A stretch of 64,000 nt of DNA from Paramacrobiotus metropolitanus (lineage: Eukaryota; Tardigrada; Eutardigrada; Parachela; Macrobiotidae), in the NCBI RefSeq assembly GCF_019649055.1, contig NW_026570315.1, positions 518,839 to 582,838 on the forward strand, in the 5' to 3' direction. Positions 53,082 through 63,023 of the stretch are shown here, piece by piece. The notes under the pieces are model-generated. The model saw only the letters and a program-made list of their open reading frames with translations. It had not been told where the DNA came from and made no database searches. The position numbers and the translations under genes are program-made. Position 1 is the stretch's first letter. Each line of letters opens with the position of its first letter.

Positions 53082-55142
53082 ATGGACCCTTGTCAGCCTC
53101 GGCAAGGCAATATGGACCCAATAGGTCCGGTGCCCCAGGCCGACCAATATGTGGTTATACCACCGGGGATGTGGCTTGACCACAACAGAGTCCTTCAGAG
53201 GATGCCTGGGTATGTGGCACCAAACCCGCCACCGAACCAGGGGTATGGAGCGCAGAATCCTCCGCCCGGACCTGGACAGCCCCAGCCGGCACCCCCTGGT
53301 AACCCATACCCCCAACCCCAACCACAGCCGTACCCACCTCAACCCGCCCCGGCTGCGCAGAACCAGCAAGCGGCCTACCCAGTGGCCTGGAACCCTCCGG
53401 TAGCCCAACAGGCGATGCCGGCGGTCCAACACCGTCAGACCCCACCACCCGATGAGCAAGACATTGCTCAAGCCCGACAGGAAGGCTATGAAGAAGGCCG
53501 GCGCCGATACGAAGAGCGGAACAACCGGATCTTGGCCCGGAAGAATCGGGCAGAGTTGCCGAAGTTCAACGGCGACGGGGCCAAGGTGGAGGGCTGGATC
53601 ACAAAGATCCGGCGAATCTATCGCTCGGAGGCTGACGGCGTCGCAATGACGGATGTCGCCTTTATGACGGAGCTAGAGGGCGCCCTTACTGGACAAGCCC
53701 TGGAATGGTACCAGAACCAGTCAACTCTGGAACCTGAAGAAAATGGATGGACCGTCGACTACTGGCTGCAGCAATTTGCGGCCCGGTTCATGGACCCGGA
53801 CAAGCAGGTCGCGGCAGTCGCGGACATCACCACCAGGAAGTACATGCTGGGGCAAGAGACCCCCGAGCAGTACTATGACGCCATCATAAACCTCAAACAA
53901 CGAGGCAACCTCACCGACGATTTGGCGGTCTTCTACCTGCGGACGAACGTCACGGAGCCAATCCGTCGGGCAGCCCTGGACGTCCGAATGCCGAAGACGA
54001 CGCGTGAGTTCCGGGACTATGTACGGGACTTCACCCGGGGCAAGCCGATGTATCAGGTAGTTAAAGGTGGCAATTCCACCAACTACATCACCGTCAGGAC
54101 GGCGACTCCCGTTCCTGTGACCCAACCGGCTCCCGGATACATCCAACCCAACTCGCCAGGTTACCAGAACGTGCAAGCGGGGCTCCACCGACAGAGCCCT
54201 CCGGCGACACCACCCCCTCAGGCCCGTGGTCAAATCGAACAGACTTGGGCGGCAATGGCGGCGATGAACCTGAATGGAGCCCCAACAGGGACCATGGTCA
54301 CGCCGCCAGCCTATGGAAATAGCGGCCAACCGAGTCAGCCTCGGAGCCCCGGCTACGGCCAATCACAGAGCCAGGGTTACCTGGCTATGGCCAGCCCCAA
54401 CAGGGCTACAGCCAGCCTCGGAGCTCCTGGCTACGGCCAGCCCCAACAGGGCTACGGCCAGAACTCCGGCTACGGCCAACCTCAGAACCAGGGGTATGGC
54501 TTCGGAGGCGGATATGGACGCGGTGGAGCCTCACAATATGGTGGCTCCGGCGGAAGACGTGGCGGCGGGAATCGCGGCCGCGGAAACTTCGGCAACCGCG
54601 CGGGTGGAGGCGGACAGCCCCAGAACGTGCAGCGGCAGCCTCGGACACCACAGCAGGAGGCTCGCCAGCAGGCAACCTACGTCGATCGGATGGAAGCCAA
54701 GTTCTTCCAGTGGACCCAGGATGGAATATTTTCCTGTGGTCACTGCCTATGGGGCAACCACAACCAAGCGAGTTGTGGCTATGCCAACCTCCGGCTGGAA
54801 GACAATCCAAACCGGAGATGGTACCTGGACTGGAGGTACCGGTACGATAACGGATGGCCATTAGGCTCGGCGAATCAGAACTACCCGAACATCGTACCAC
54901 CCCCACGCCCCCGTCAGCAGAATGCCGGCGGATTCGGCGGCCAAGGCAGCCCGGCCAGGGAAACGGAGGGAACCCCCAGAATGGTGGTCGACCCCCATTG
55001 GCAACCCCGCCACCAGCCCAACGGCCGCAACTGCCGCCGTCCCCGGCCCCCAATAGGGGCCCGGGCGGATACCAACCGGCAGTTGGCGGGCCTGTCCCGG
55101 GTACATCCCAGGGAAACGCCTAAGGTCGATGAGCTCCGGTGA
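53082..55142 (+). CDS. gag: Gag polyprotein (copy B)
   Basis: Structural particle protein. I choose ATG 53082 (MDPCQPRQGNMDPIGPVP) because the frame is closed by a stop at 52818; an overlapping frame, 52784-53179, may join ORF1 to Gag. About 120 residues of Pro/Gln-rich matrix-like sequence precede the capsid (ELPKFNGDGAKVEGWITKIR, LTGQALEWYQNQ, WLQQFAARFMDPD, LGQETPEQYYDAI). Then follows a low-complexity Gly/Tyr/Gln region with GYGQPQ repeats and an RGG-like patch (54300-54640), then a CCHC knuckle CGHCLWGNHNQASC at 54735-54776. The stop at 55140-55142 overlaps the next ATG (55129) in a different frame. Intact over its whole length. Confidence 0.85.
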   Translation: MDPCQPRQGNMDPIGPVPQADQYVVIPPGMWLDHNRVLQRMPGYVAPNPPPNQGYGAQNPPPGPGQPQPAPPGNPYPQPQPQPYPPQPAPAAQNQQAAYPVAWNPPVAQQAMPAVQHRQTPPPDEQDIAQARQEGYEEGRRRYEERNNRILARKNRAELPKFNGDGAKVEGWITKIRRIYRSEADGVAMTDVAFMTELEGALTGQALEWYQNQSTLEPEENGWTVDYWLQQFAARFMDPDKQVAAVADITTRKYMLGQETPEQYYDAIINLKQRGNLTDDLAVFYLRTNVTEPIRRAALDVRMPKTTREFRDYVRDFTRGKPMYQVVKGGNSTNYITVRTATPVPVTQPAPGYIQPNSPGYQNVQAGLHRQSPPATPPPQARGQIEQTWAAMAAMNLNGAPTGTMVTPPAYGNSGQPSQPRSPGYGQSQSQGYLAMASPNRATASLGAPGYGQPQQGYGQNSGYGQPQNQGYGFGGGYGRGGASQYGGSGGRRGGGNRGRGNFGNRAGGGGQPQNVQRQPRTPQQEARQQATYVDRMEAKFFQWTQDGIFSCGHCLWGNHNQASCGYANLRLEDNPNRRWYLDWRYRYDNGWPLGSANQNYPNIVPPPRPRQQNAGGFGGQGSPARETEGTPRMVVDPHWQPRHQPNGRNCRRPRPPIGARADTNRQLAGLSRVHPRETPKVDELR

Positions 55143-55560
55143 CTCATTCGACCTCTGTCATCCGACGGAACCACCGGATAAGGATAACCCTACTAACCGG
55201 AATAACCCTTCGGACACAACTCGGAACCTCAACGAGGATTTAGCCTCCGCAACGGTCAGCGAGTCCGCTAGAATCTTAGCGGCGGGGACGGCAGCCCAAC
55301 TAGGCGCCGAACATCCCCGGTTCGGATACTCGGAGAATCGACCCGAACCTCGCCACGCCGAAAATGCGGCTCCCGGACCAGAACAGGTACCTGGGAGGAT
55401 CGGCCAAGGAACTTGGATCCGATCGGCAGCCGGGACACAGAACGTGCCCGGACCCCAGGCCCAGAAGGTGAAGCCGGGGATGTCGGCCGGAGAAACCGGA
55501 CCCGACCAGCCGGGACGAGAAATGTCACTAGGCTGCCCGGACGGCTCGGTGCCCAATTAG
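55129..55560 (+). CDS. Small ORF overlapping the end of Gag (copy B)
   Basis: ATG at 55129 lies 14 bases inside the end of gag, +1 frame. The start MSSGDSFDLCHPTEPPDKDN is conserved in copy A (MSTGDSFDLQHPTEPQDKDN at 2101), at DNA level too. The rest is Glu/Pro/Gly-rich without motifs. In copy A the same segment is in frame with Gag, so it is either the leading part of Pro-Pol reached by frameshift or a re-initiated small protein. Function unknown. Confidence 0.6.
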   Translation: MSSGDSFDLCHPTEPPDKDNPTNRNNPSDTTRNLNEDLASATVSESARILAAGTAAQLGAEHPRFGYSENRPEPRHAENAAPGPEQVPGRIGQGTWIRSAAGTQNVPGPQAQKVKPGMSAGETGPDQPGREMSLGCPDGSVPN

Positions 55561-55650
55561 GCATTACGAGCCACGGGCTAAGCGGAGAATCGGGACGCCG
55601 ACCCGCAACCTCGCAGGACGTCAGAATGACGCCTGAACCGTCCTTGGTAG

Positions 55651-56613
55651 GCCAACCAGGTAGACGGCCGGAGGTTTCCGACCGACGAAGTAACGGAGTA
55701 CTTCGAAGACTGGGAAGCAGTACCTTTGGAGGCACAGGTACCCGCCTACTGTCTGCAGCAGGAAGCGGACCTCTTCCAGCGACAACCGGCACGAACTGTA
55801 ACCGGATCGCGCACGTTCTTCAACATGCATTATAACCTCTCAACCCTACGAGAAGGTCAACCATCCATGGAAGAACGGATAGCAAGCCGGATATACCCGG
55901 TGGAAACCGCCGAATCGTTAATGGACGGAGTAGCTAACCGTCCGGAGGCGAGTCACTCGGTTATGGAAGTTCCATCCGGGCTACCAGGCTTACAAGCCCC
56001 GGCAGAACGACTAAGTCCACACCGACCCTCGGAGGTCAACCCACAAGACGGAGTAGACCTACCGAGGCGGGACAGAATCTCATCACCGCCGCGCGTAGAC
56101 ACCAATAGTGTCCCCGGCGGATCAACGACAACCCTAATTCCGGTCGAAGTGACCATCCGAGAAGTAACGATTCAACCGTTACAGTCCACCGAACGACCGA
56201 AGGTGGTCCGGGCATGGACACATGAAGTTCAAATTGGACCGGTAACAACCACGGCCATGTTGGACACCGGAGCCGAAACATCCCTAATAGAGGAGCGTTT
56301 CTGCCGGGCCAACAATCTTAAACTCGAATCCCTGGGGTACTTCACCAAAATACGCGGTGTTGGCGGACAAATCGCCTTCATGGTGACCCATTGCTGTACC
56401 GTACCGGTAACCTTGCAAGGATTCACCAGTCCCCATACCTTCCACGTCCAACCCAACGACTCGGACGTTCCTGTACTTCTTGGATGCGACTACTTGCATT
56501 CCAAGTTTGTTTTCATCCGGGCGCCAACGACCCCCAACGAGGGTCAGCGGAACCCATCTTCGGGTGTAGTAGCCTATCCCGATACCAGAGGCATCGGGCA
56601 CGGCAGCGAATGA
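55651..56613 (+). CDS. pol: Aspartic protease ORF (copy B)
   Basis: The frame is open from a stop at 55648-55650 to TGA 56611-56613. The first ATG (55828) lies after conserved residues (EYFEDWEAVPLEAQVP), so entry by frameshift from the overlapping frame 55413-55835 is more likely than initiation. The retropepsin core is intact: AMLDTGAETSLIEERF (DTG at 56263-56271), the flap-like RGVGGQIAF, and VPVLLGCDYLHSKF. It should process Gag and Pol. After the domain a PDTRGIG.G peptide ends the frame; the same DNA word recurs at 56780. Confidence 0.85.
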   Translation, partial: ANQVDGRRFPTDEVTEYFEDWEAVPLEAQVPAYCLQQEADLFQRQPARTVTGSRTFFNMHYNLSTLREGQPSMEERIASRIYPVETAESLMDGVANRPEASHSVMEVPSGLPGLQAPAERLSPHRPSEVNPQDGVDLPRRDRISSPPRVDTNSVPGGSTTTLIPVEVTIREVTIQPLQSTERPKVVRAWTHEVQIGPVTTTAMLDTGAETSLIEERFCRANNLKLESLGYFTKIRGVGGQIAFMVTHCCTVPVTLQGFTSPHTFHVQPNDSDVPVLLGCDYLHSKFVFIRAPTTPNEGQRNPSSGVVAYPDTRGIGHGSE

Positions 56614-56641
56614 GGCTCGGATAAGTCGGCTTGATCACCCG

Positions 56642-57295
56642 ATGAACCCCGGACCCCCGGTCTGCCCGCAATGCTCGGACACCGAACGAAGCCTCGTAAC
56701 GGAGCTGCAGATCCATAACGCCATCGAACAATACTTGGCGAAAGTACGGACGACCCGATTGGAACCAGTCCGAGGGATACTAAAGTCTATCCCGATACCA
56801 GAGGCATCGGCCTCTGGTATACTTAACCAAAGGTACCGAACCTGGTTTTCCGGCATTCGACACCTCCTTGAAACCCGGACGGTCGGCATAAGACTCGCAC
56901 TTGATCGAGTCGGTGCAAGGACGGATGATCAGATCCGAGCCGCAAGGGAGGAATGCCAGGAGGTAATCAACCTAACCGAAGCCCTAGAAGAGGAAATCAT
57001 CGAATGGGAAGAAGAGCGGATCGTACTCCACGCACAATTTGTGGAACATCAGCTCCCCATACCGGCGCTACTGGAGATCCAGTCCCATGAACTGGGCCGA
57101 CGCCTGATGTGGCACTTCCGGGACCCTTACCACTTCGGTACCCTGGATACTGCCTCCTTTTGGAGTCGATACGGCGAAGACACCCGCATAACTAGGGTCG
57201 TGCCGGACTCCGAACCTCCGATCGAGCCTTGTAACTGGCACCAGGCCAAGAAAGTAATAGCTGAGGCTGTGCACCCACAAAACGGGGCCGCCTAG
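56642..57295 (+). CDS. Linker ORF between protease and acidic region (copy B)
   Basis: ATG at 56642 gives MNPGPPVCPQCSDTERSLVT with one CxxC pair, then a helical, acidic protein of 217 residues (VINLTEALEEEIIEWEEERI). Copy A has the same protein in pieces (3590-4180, CRDCRDTNRILLEELALHNV; FWQRYGENTSITR against FWSRYGEDTRITR). It carries the peptide KSIPIPEASA that recurs at the end of the protease ORF. No family recognised. Ty3 elements lack a separate ORF here, so it is part of this lineage's enlarged Pol. Confidence 0.55.
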   Translation: MNPGPPVCPQCSDTERSLVTELQIHNAIEQYLAKVRTTRLEPVRGILKSIPIPEASASGILNQRYRTWFSGIRHLLETRTVGIRLALDRVGARTDDQIRAAREECQEVINLTEALEEEIIEWEEERIVLHAQFVEHQLPIPALLEIQSHELGRRLMWHFRDPYHFGTLDTASFWSRYGEDTRITRVVPDSEPPIEPCNWHQAKKVIAEAVHPQNGAA

Positions 57296-57330
57296 CTAAT
57301 ACACGGGCACAAGCCCCGGATCAAGAATAT

Positions 57331-58299
57331 ATGGCCCTGGAATGCCCGATCTGCCACGAAAACAATGGAGCGATCGTCCAAGCCCTCAGAACTCGGAACG
57401 AAGAAGTCTGGGAGCATGGTAGGCCACCATCCCCCGGACCTCCTGAACCGGGAAGGTGGGAAGGACCGACTCAGCAGACCCCAATTAGGGTTACTGACGG
57501 TCTATTTGGACCATCCGCCGGAACAGCGGAGGAAGGCGAAGCCGACGAATTTGGAGATTGGGACTCGGAAGCCTCGGATGTACAGAGCACAAGTGACTCA
57601 CCGGACACTGACTCCGATAATGAGCCATCCGACCCTTCAGACAACAACTCATCGGATACTTCCGATGACGACGACGATAATGATATCGGCTTCGACCCTT
57701 CGGTTCAATGGGTAGGAATCGATACACCCCCGGACGAACCCCCAAAAGGTGGATCGTCCGGCAACGAACCTTCAAAGGAAGCCCAGCAACCCCAGAACGG
57801 AGGCTCGGGCCAACAACGGGCTGAGTTAACCGCAATTACGGTTTCTCACCCGGCTGACAGCCCAGTAACCTCGGCTACGTCTAGCGATACGGGCCTGGAA
57901 CAGGACCCTAACACCTCCGAAGCTGAATCCTCGGAAGCCAGCCCCACGTACGACGTCCGTGCGGCGGGACAACGGGTATCTCAGACCGACGACGAACAGA
58001 TTGCCCAACAGGCGACATTCGTCGGAGGTAACCCGGCTGAACCCGACAAAAATACAAGTCCAGACGGAGCCTCGGCTAAACCGAAGGCAGCCTCGGTACG
58101 ACAGACTAAGTCCGAGAAGACCGTCTATAACCCATGGAAACGGGTACGGAGGCCGAAGCCAATAGCTACAGGCCCAACCGTCAATCGTCTTCAGCTCCAT
58201 ACCGAGGATAAGGACGAAGACCGACAGCCCGTGTTCGTTGAGAACAAGTGTACCTTTACCACCCTTCTCAACTTGTGCCGTACTGGTGCGAACCCTTAA
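57331..58299 (+). CDS. Acidic disordered ORF between protease and RT (copy B)
   Basis: ATG at 57331 gives MALECPICHENNGAIVQALR (one CxxC pair; copy A RCAIFKDNIDGVIRAIQ aligns). A long Asp/Ser-rich tract follows (SDTSDDDDDNDIGFDPS) and then a Pro/Ser-rich region ending in a basic patch (NPWKRVRRPKPIATGP). The last 60 bases overlap the RT frame in +1. Most of this ORF is absent from copy A, where the sequence jumps from about 57.4 kb to 58.86 kb equivalents. It may be a spacer or chaperone-like region; no enzyme is visible. Confidence 0.55.
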   Translation: MALECPICHENNGAIVQALRTRNEEVWEHGRPPSPGPPEPGRWEGPTQQTPIRVTDGLFGPSAGTAEEGEADEFGDWDSEASDVQSTSDSPDTDSDNEPSDPSDNNSSDTSDDDDDNDIGFDPSVQWVGIDTPPDEPPKGGSSGNEPSKEAQQPQNGGSGQQRAELTAITVSHPADSPVTSATSSDTGLEQDPNTSEAESSEASPTYDVRAAGQRVSQTDDEQIAQQATFVGGNPAEPDKNTSPDGASAKPKAASVRQTKSEKTVYNPWKRVRRPKPIATGPTVNRLQLHTEDKDEDRQPVFVENKCTFTTLLNLCRTGANP

Positions 58300-58303
58300 G
58301 AGC

Positions 58304-61300
58304 ATGGCCCCTCACCGGGAGATCCATTTCGAATCTTTCCGGCGGAAGCACTCCGGAGTTCGGCCGATCGAAGACACCATTGAGATCCGACCAACTTGCG
58401 ATACCGCATGGATCAAGATCCAGAACGCGACCGAGTACAACCAGGTACTCCGAAGGGGTGCGAAGATCGGATACATGCACTACAGCGACACTTACGGGTT
58501 CGAACCCGACAATGAAGGGATTGAATGGGAAATCCCGATGGGAGTAGCCCGGGTCTCACAACATGGAGACCGGCCATACAGCTTACCGAGGACGACACAA
58601 TATGACGCCACTACGGTAAGGACCCAACAGAAGGTCCAGCTACTACCCAGGGCTATCGTCGAAGTTACGGTAACCCTCGACATAGAAGTCGACCCCGCTA
58701 AGAACAAGTACCTGATGTACCTCGGCTCGGAAGAAGCCTTAGCGGAAGGTATCGAGATGAAGGATGGTCCGACCCCACATGACGGGAAGAAGTTCACCAT
58801 CCTCGTGGCCAACCACACTAATAAGGACATAACCATCCGGAAAGGAACCCCAATGGGTCGAGTCGAGCCGTACGAACATATGACGGACGACCAAAAGGCC
58901 CGGGTCCGACTTACCCAAGAAGGTGACGAAGACCCGGCAACCGTTGAAGAACAAAAGAAAGCCATCAACTCCATGAAGCTCGGCGAAAACTTAACCGATG
59001 AGCAGCGACAAGTTCTACGGGACATCGCGTGGGAGTATCGGCTTGTCTTTCCAACCTCAAACGACCCTACGGTGACGTCAAGGAGTCACCCACGTCATCG
59101 ACGTCCAAGGTGCAAAGCCTATAAAGATGAACCCAACTAGAACTAGTTGGAAGGGTCGTGAATTCATCTCCAAACACGTCCAAGAGATGCTGGACCAAGG
59201 AGTGATCGAACCCTCCGACGCAGCATGGAGCTTCCCGTGGTCTTGGCAGCCAAGAAAACCCGGACGGCTCCTGTCGGAACCAGGTTCTGCATCAACTACA
59301 TTAAGTTGAATGCAGTAACCAAGAAGAACAACTACCCTCTTCCGAACCCGGACGAACTACTGGACAAGTGCGCCGGGATGGAATATTACGGCAAGGTAGA
59401 TTGCCAATCCGGTTTTTGGCAGATCCCAATGGACGAAGCCTCGAAGGACATGACAACCTTCGTTACGCCAGAAGGCATGTACAGGTTTAACCGGATGCCG
59501 TTCGGAGTCTGTAACGGACCCGCAACCTTCCAGATGCATGTCGATAAGATAACTGCAAAAGCCCGCAAGAAAGGTGTTTTTGCGTACATCGATGACATCA
59601 TCTTCTTCGGCCGGACCTTCGAAGAATTCAAGGAAGCCTTCCGAGCCACCCTGGACTGCCTACTTGAGGCCGGGTTCACTATCAAACCCTCGAAGTGCGA
59701 GGTTGGAACGGATAAGTTACCCTTCCTCGGACATGTCCTCAGCAAAGCCGGAGTCCAGACCGACGACGAAAAGGTAGCGGCTATTGCGCAACACCAACCC
59801 CCGCGAACAGAACGCCAATTGCGGTCGTTCCTCGGGTTGGCCAACTACTACCGGAAGTTCATTCGCAACTATGCCCAACGGACATCGAAGATGTATGAAC
59901 TCCTGCGGAAGACTAACTCCATCCGGACAGATTGGACGGACGACCATACAGCGGAGTTCAACGGCATCAAAGAGGCTCTAACCACAGCCCCGGTACTCGC
60001 AAAGTTCGACCCGACCAAGAAGACGGTAATCGAATGCGATGCCAGTGGAGCCGGACTTGGCGCGGTGTTGTCACAAGAAGACCACCCCGTAGCATTTGCC
60101 AGCCGAGTTCTCCATGGAGCCGAGAAGAACTACGGAGTCACCGAATGGGAATGCCTAGCCGTAGTTTGGGCCGTCCAGAAGTTTAAACACTTCATTGACC
60201 ACGGACCCTTCACCGTCAGAACGGATCACCGAGCCTTACAGAACCTGATGCGCTGTGAGTCCAATAGACCCGGCATCAACCCCCGGTTAACACGGTGGGC
60301 TTTGGCTCTGCAAGGCAAGGACATCACCATCGAGTACAAACCTGGAGTTTTCTGCGACAATGCGGATGCCCTGTCTCGGTGGCCCCTTGAACGACCCGAC
60401 GATAATGATCCCCATGAAGAATTGGACCAGGTACCCAACTTTGAGGACTTCAAAGATGAGATCAAAATAAGGTCTCTCCGGGTACAAAGACATGAAATCA
60501 AGGAAAAGAGCCGAAGACATCCGGACCTCATACTCGAGCCCGGAGGCTGGACGGACGAGGCTAAAATAAGGTCTCTCCGAGTGGCAGCTGAATGGAGGCA
60601 GACCACAAATATGCGTCGCCCCGTTCCAAAAGCAACTCCGCTGCCCGGATGTAAGGTCATCTCGGACTGGAACGACCTGTCCACCCCATATGTACGGGTA
60701 ATCAACGTAGTCGTACCGGACGACCCGGGCTCACAAGGCGAGTCGAGGGTCGGAACCGCAAAGGTACGGACTACCGAGGTTAATGGACCGGAGGCTCCGG
60801 GTTCACAAGGCGAACCCGAGGACGAAGAAGAAAAGCCGATGGAGTCCAACAAGGAGTTACGCAGACTGCAACTCCGGGACCCTCACCTCCGGAAGAAGAT
60901 CGATGAGCTGGAAAACCAGGACCAGCTCGACCATAAATCCCCATTGCTGGAACATTACCAGATGAGCGGAGGCCTATTGTACCGGCTGACCACTCACAAC
61001 ACCAAGTTGGAACGACGGTTCGTGGTCCCGCTCTTCATGCAAAAAGGCATCATCCGAGCACTTCACGACGGAAAGACCGGTAACCACTTCGGCCGCGTGA
61101 AGACATTGGAGACAGCGAAGCTTTGGTACTACTGGGACCGGATGCTATCCGATGTCCACGACTACGTGGATAACTGCCCCCGGTGTACCTTGGTGAACAA
61201 GCCTCGGACCAAACCACCCGGTAAACTCCAGAAGATGGAGGTCGGTGAACCATGGTTCCGAATCTACGCGGACTTTAAAGGACCCCTACCTCGGACTTAG
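58304..61300 (+). CDS. pol: Reverse transcriptase-RNase H and integrase zinc module (copy B)
   Basis: ATG 58304 opens the pre-RT domain usual in Ty3 Pol (VTLDIEVDPAKNKYLMYLGS, KDITIRKGTPMGRVEPYE). Three single-base deletions between about 59065 and 59240 shift and then restore the frame. The rest is intact. RT has KVDCQSGFWQIPMDE and YIDDIIFFG (YIDD at 59585-59596). RNase H has ECDASGAGLGAVLSQ, EWECLAVVWAVQKF, RTDHRALQNL and DNADALSRW. A linker with two KIRSLRV repeats precedes the integrase HHCC module (HDGKTGNHFGRVKT ... CPRCTLVNK). TAG at 61298-61300 interrupts just after YADFKGPLPRT, where copy A has a sense codon. Confidence 0.9.
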
Positions 61301-62176
61301 TCAAAAGGCTACCAGTACATCGCGGTCGTTACCGACCAGTTCACCAAGTTCACCATAGCCCGAGCGACCAAGACTAACTCGGCAAAGGAGTTCGAAAAGT
61401 TCTTCGTGGAGGATGTCGTTCTAAAATACGGCATGCCGACCCACCTTCACACCGACCAAGGATCCCACTTCACGGCTAAGACCTTCGCCAAAGTGGCCAG
61501 GATCTTCGGGATCGAGCATACCTTCGGAACAGCCTACCACCCAGAGGGTCAAGGCCAAGTCGAACGTTCCATGCAGACGATCTGGGATGGAATTCGGAAG
61601 GAATGCAACGCCAAGGATGGTCACCGGTGGCACCGGAACCTGCCGTACGTAGTATGCGGAATTAACCGAGCCAATCATGCAACCACCGGGTTCTCACCCT
61701 ACTACATGCTGTACGGACGTGAGATGACCATACCCCAGGACGTCATCACCGGAACCAACGCACCGGAACACTACACCGACAAGGAACAATACATCAGAAG
61801 GATGAAGGAACGGCTCCAGAGGGCTCACGACATCGCGAAGACGAACATCGACGAAGCCTTCGAGAAAGCAGCCGAACTCTATAACAAGAAGAAATCCGTA
61901 CCGGACTTCCAGAAGAGAGACCTCGTCCTGGTAGAGTATCCCAATAAGGATCCTACCAGGAAGGAACGGTACGATGGAGTATGGACGGTACTCAACTATA
62001 AAGGACCCAACAACCTTTGGCTCCGCAACGTCGAAACCGGGAAGGAAGATGTTGTCGCCGTGGATAGATGCAAACATCATCCAAGCAACAAGCGTCGGCG
62101 GATCACCCGATCTTACGGCCAGAAGAAAGCTGAGGTAACCCTGGTAACAACCTTGCAACGGTGCCGTACCCCATGA
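61301..62176 (+). CDS. pol: Integrase catalytic core and C-terminal domain (copy B)
   Basis: Same frame as RT, after the single TAG. DDE acids: Asp in YADF (61271-61273, before the stop), Asp in HTDQGSHF (61454-61456) and Glu in GQGQVERSM (61562-61564). FSPYYMLYGREMTIPQ and the C-terminal KRDLVLVEYPNKDP ... ERYDGVWTVLNYKGPNNLWL (GPY/F-like) follow, then VVAVDRCKHHPSNKRRRITR. It ends at 62176 after a frame change. If the TAG is read through or is an error, RT to integrase is one polyprotein. Confidence 0.9.
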   Translation, partial: SKGYQYIAVVTDQFTKFTIARATKTNSAKEFEKFFVEDVVLKYGMPTHLHTDQGSHFTAKTFAKVARIFGIEHTFGTAYHPEGQGQVERSMQTIWDGIRKECNAKDGHRWHRNLPYVVCGINRANHATTGFSPYYMLYGREMTIPQDVITGTNAPEHYTDKEQYIRRMKERLQRAHDIAKTNIDEAFEKAAELYNKKKSVPDFQKRDLVLVEYPNKDPTRKERYDGVWTVLNYKGPNNLWLRNVETGKEDVVAVDRCKHHPSNKRRRITRSYGQKKAEVTLVTTLQRCRTP

Positions 62177-62849
62177 GGGTCAGCCTGCTCGCAATACCCG
62201 GCCCGAAAGGCTAACTCCAGCCGAAGAGAAGCCGAAGGAACCGGCCAAGGAGTTCTCAGAAACTGGACTTAACGTCGGTTCAGGACCCCAATAAGGGTCC
62301 GTCCGACAAACCAAGTCCAGAGGAACCCCCAAACTAAAAGGAGAAACGTGGCCGACCGAGGAAGAAGCCTCCGTCGGACTTCGAGACACCAGCCCTGCAG
62401 GAATTGCAGAAGCAGGCTGTGATAGAGGATGAACCTGAGGCTGTCCTGAGAAAGTCCCATGACTTAGCCGGATCATCCGAGGCTACCCTGAGAAGTCGGT
62501 GGACTTAGCCGCGAAAACCTGAGGCTACCTTAACCAAGCCTAAGGAGCCTAAGGCACCGAAGGAGAAGCCGGTAAAAGCGAAGAAACCGGTGAAGAAGCG
62601 ACCTGACACACCGGTCCTGCAACTTCAACCGATAAGACGGTTGAACCCCGGCTCCGGAAGCGGAAGTATGGGACGGTCAAGAAGCCTAAGTTAACGGCTC
62701 AGGAGGTACTCGAAGAAGCTCAAGTGGCCGAAGACGAAGCACACAAGGATATCCTCGACAGGATTGCTGAAGGACGGGCAGAACCGGTCAAATCGACCAA
62801 ACCCACAAAGAAGCCCAAAACACCAAAACCCACCACACCACAAACATAG
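62177..62849 (+). pseudogene. pol: AT-hook, Lys/Pro-rich integrase tail (copy B, frameshifted)
   Basis: In shifted frames the segment carries EKRGRPRKKPPSDFETPALQ followed by ELQKQAVIEDEPE, the same AT-hook block as copy A (KKKRGRPRKKPPTDFKTPAL). A Lys-rich stretch (KEKPVKAKKPVKKRPDTPVL) and the conserved end EDEAHKDILDRIAEGRAEP (copy A: EDEAHKEILERISEGRADS) follow, then TAG at 62847-62849. A GGACCC-CAATAA-GGGTCC hairpin lies at 62283-62300. The decay is by small indels only. Confidence 0.65.
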
Positions 62850-63023
62850 GGCCATAGTTAACCTAGAATAAGTCAGGGCTTAGCTAGGACATAGTTAAGA
62901 ATGGACCTTTGGTGTCGGAATGGGACCTCTTCAGTTGTGCATGGAATCTTCAGTTGAACTTATTTGGCCTTATCAGAATGCTAACGAGCCGTATCTCCTT
63001 TATCCCAATAGCCTCTCATAACG
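62850..63023 (+). promoter_or_regulatory. Conserved intergenic block ending in a likely 3' splice site (copy B)
   Basis: 62903-62960 (GGACCTTTGGTGTCGGAAT ... CTCTTCAGTTG ... TCTTCAGTTGAAC) matches copy A 8697-8755 far better than surrounding DNA. Then GCTAACG (62980-62986, branch-point-like), a pyrimidine-rich TCTCCTTTATCCC and AG at 63010-63011, 12 bases before ATG 63024. See the copy A block at 8640-8813. Confidence 0.55.
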
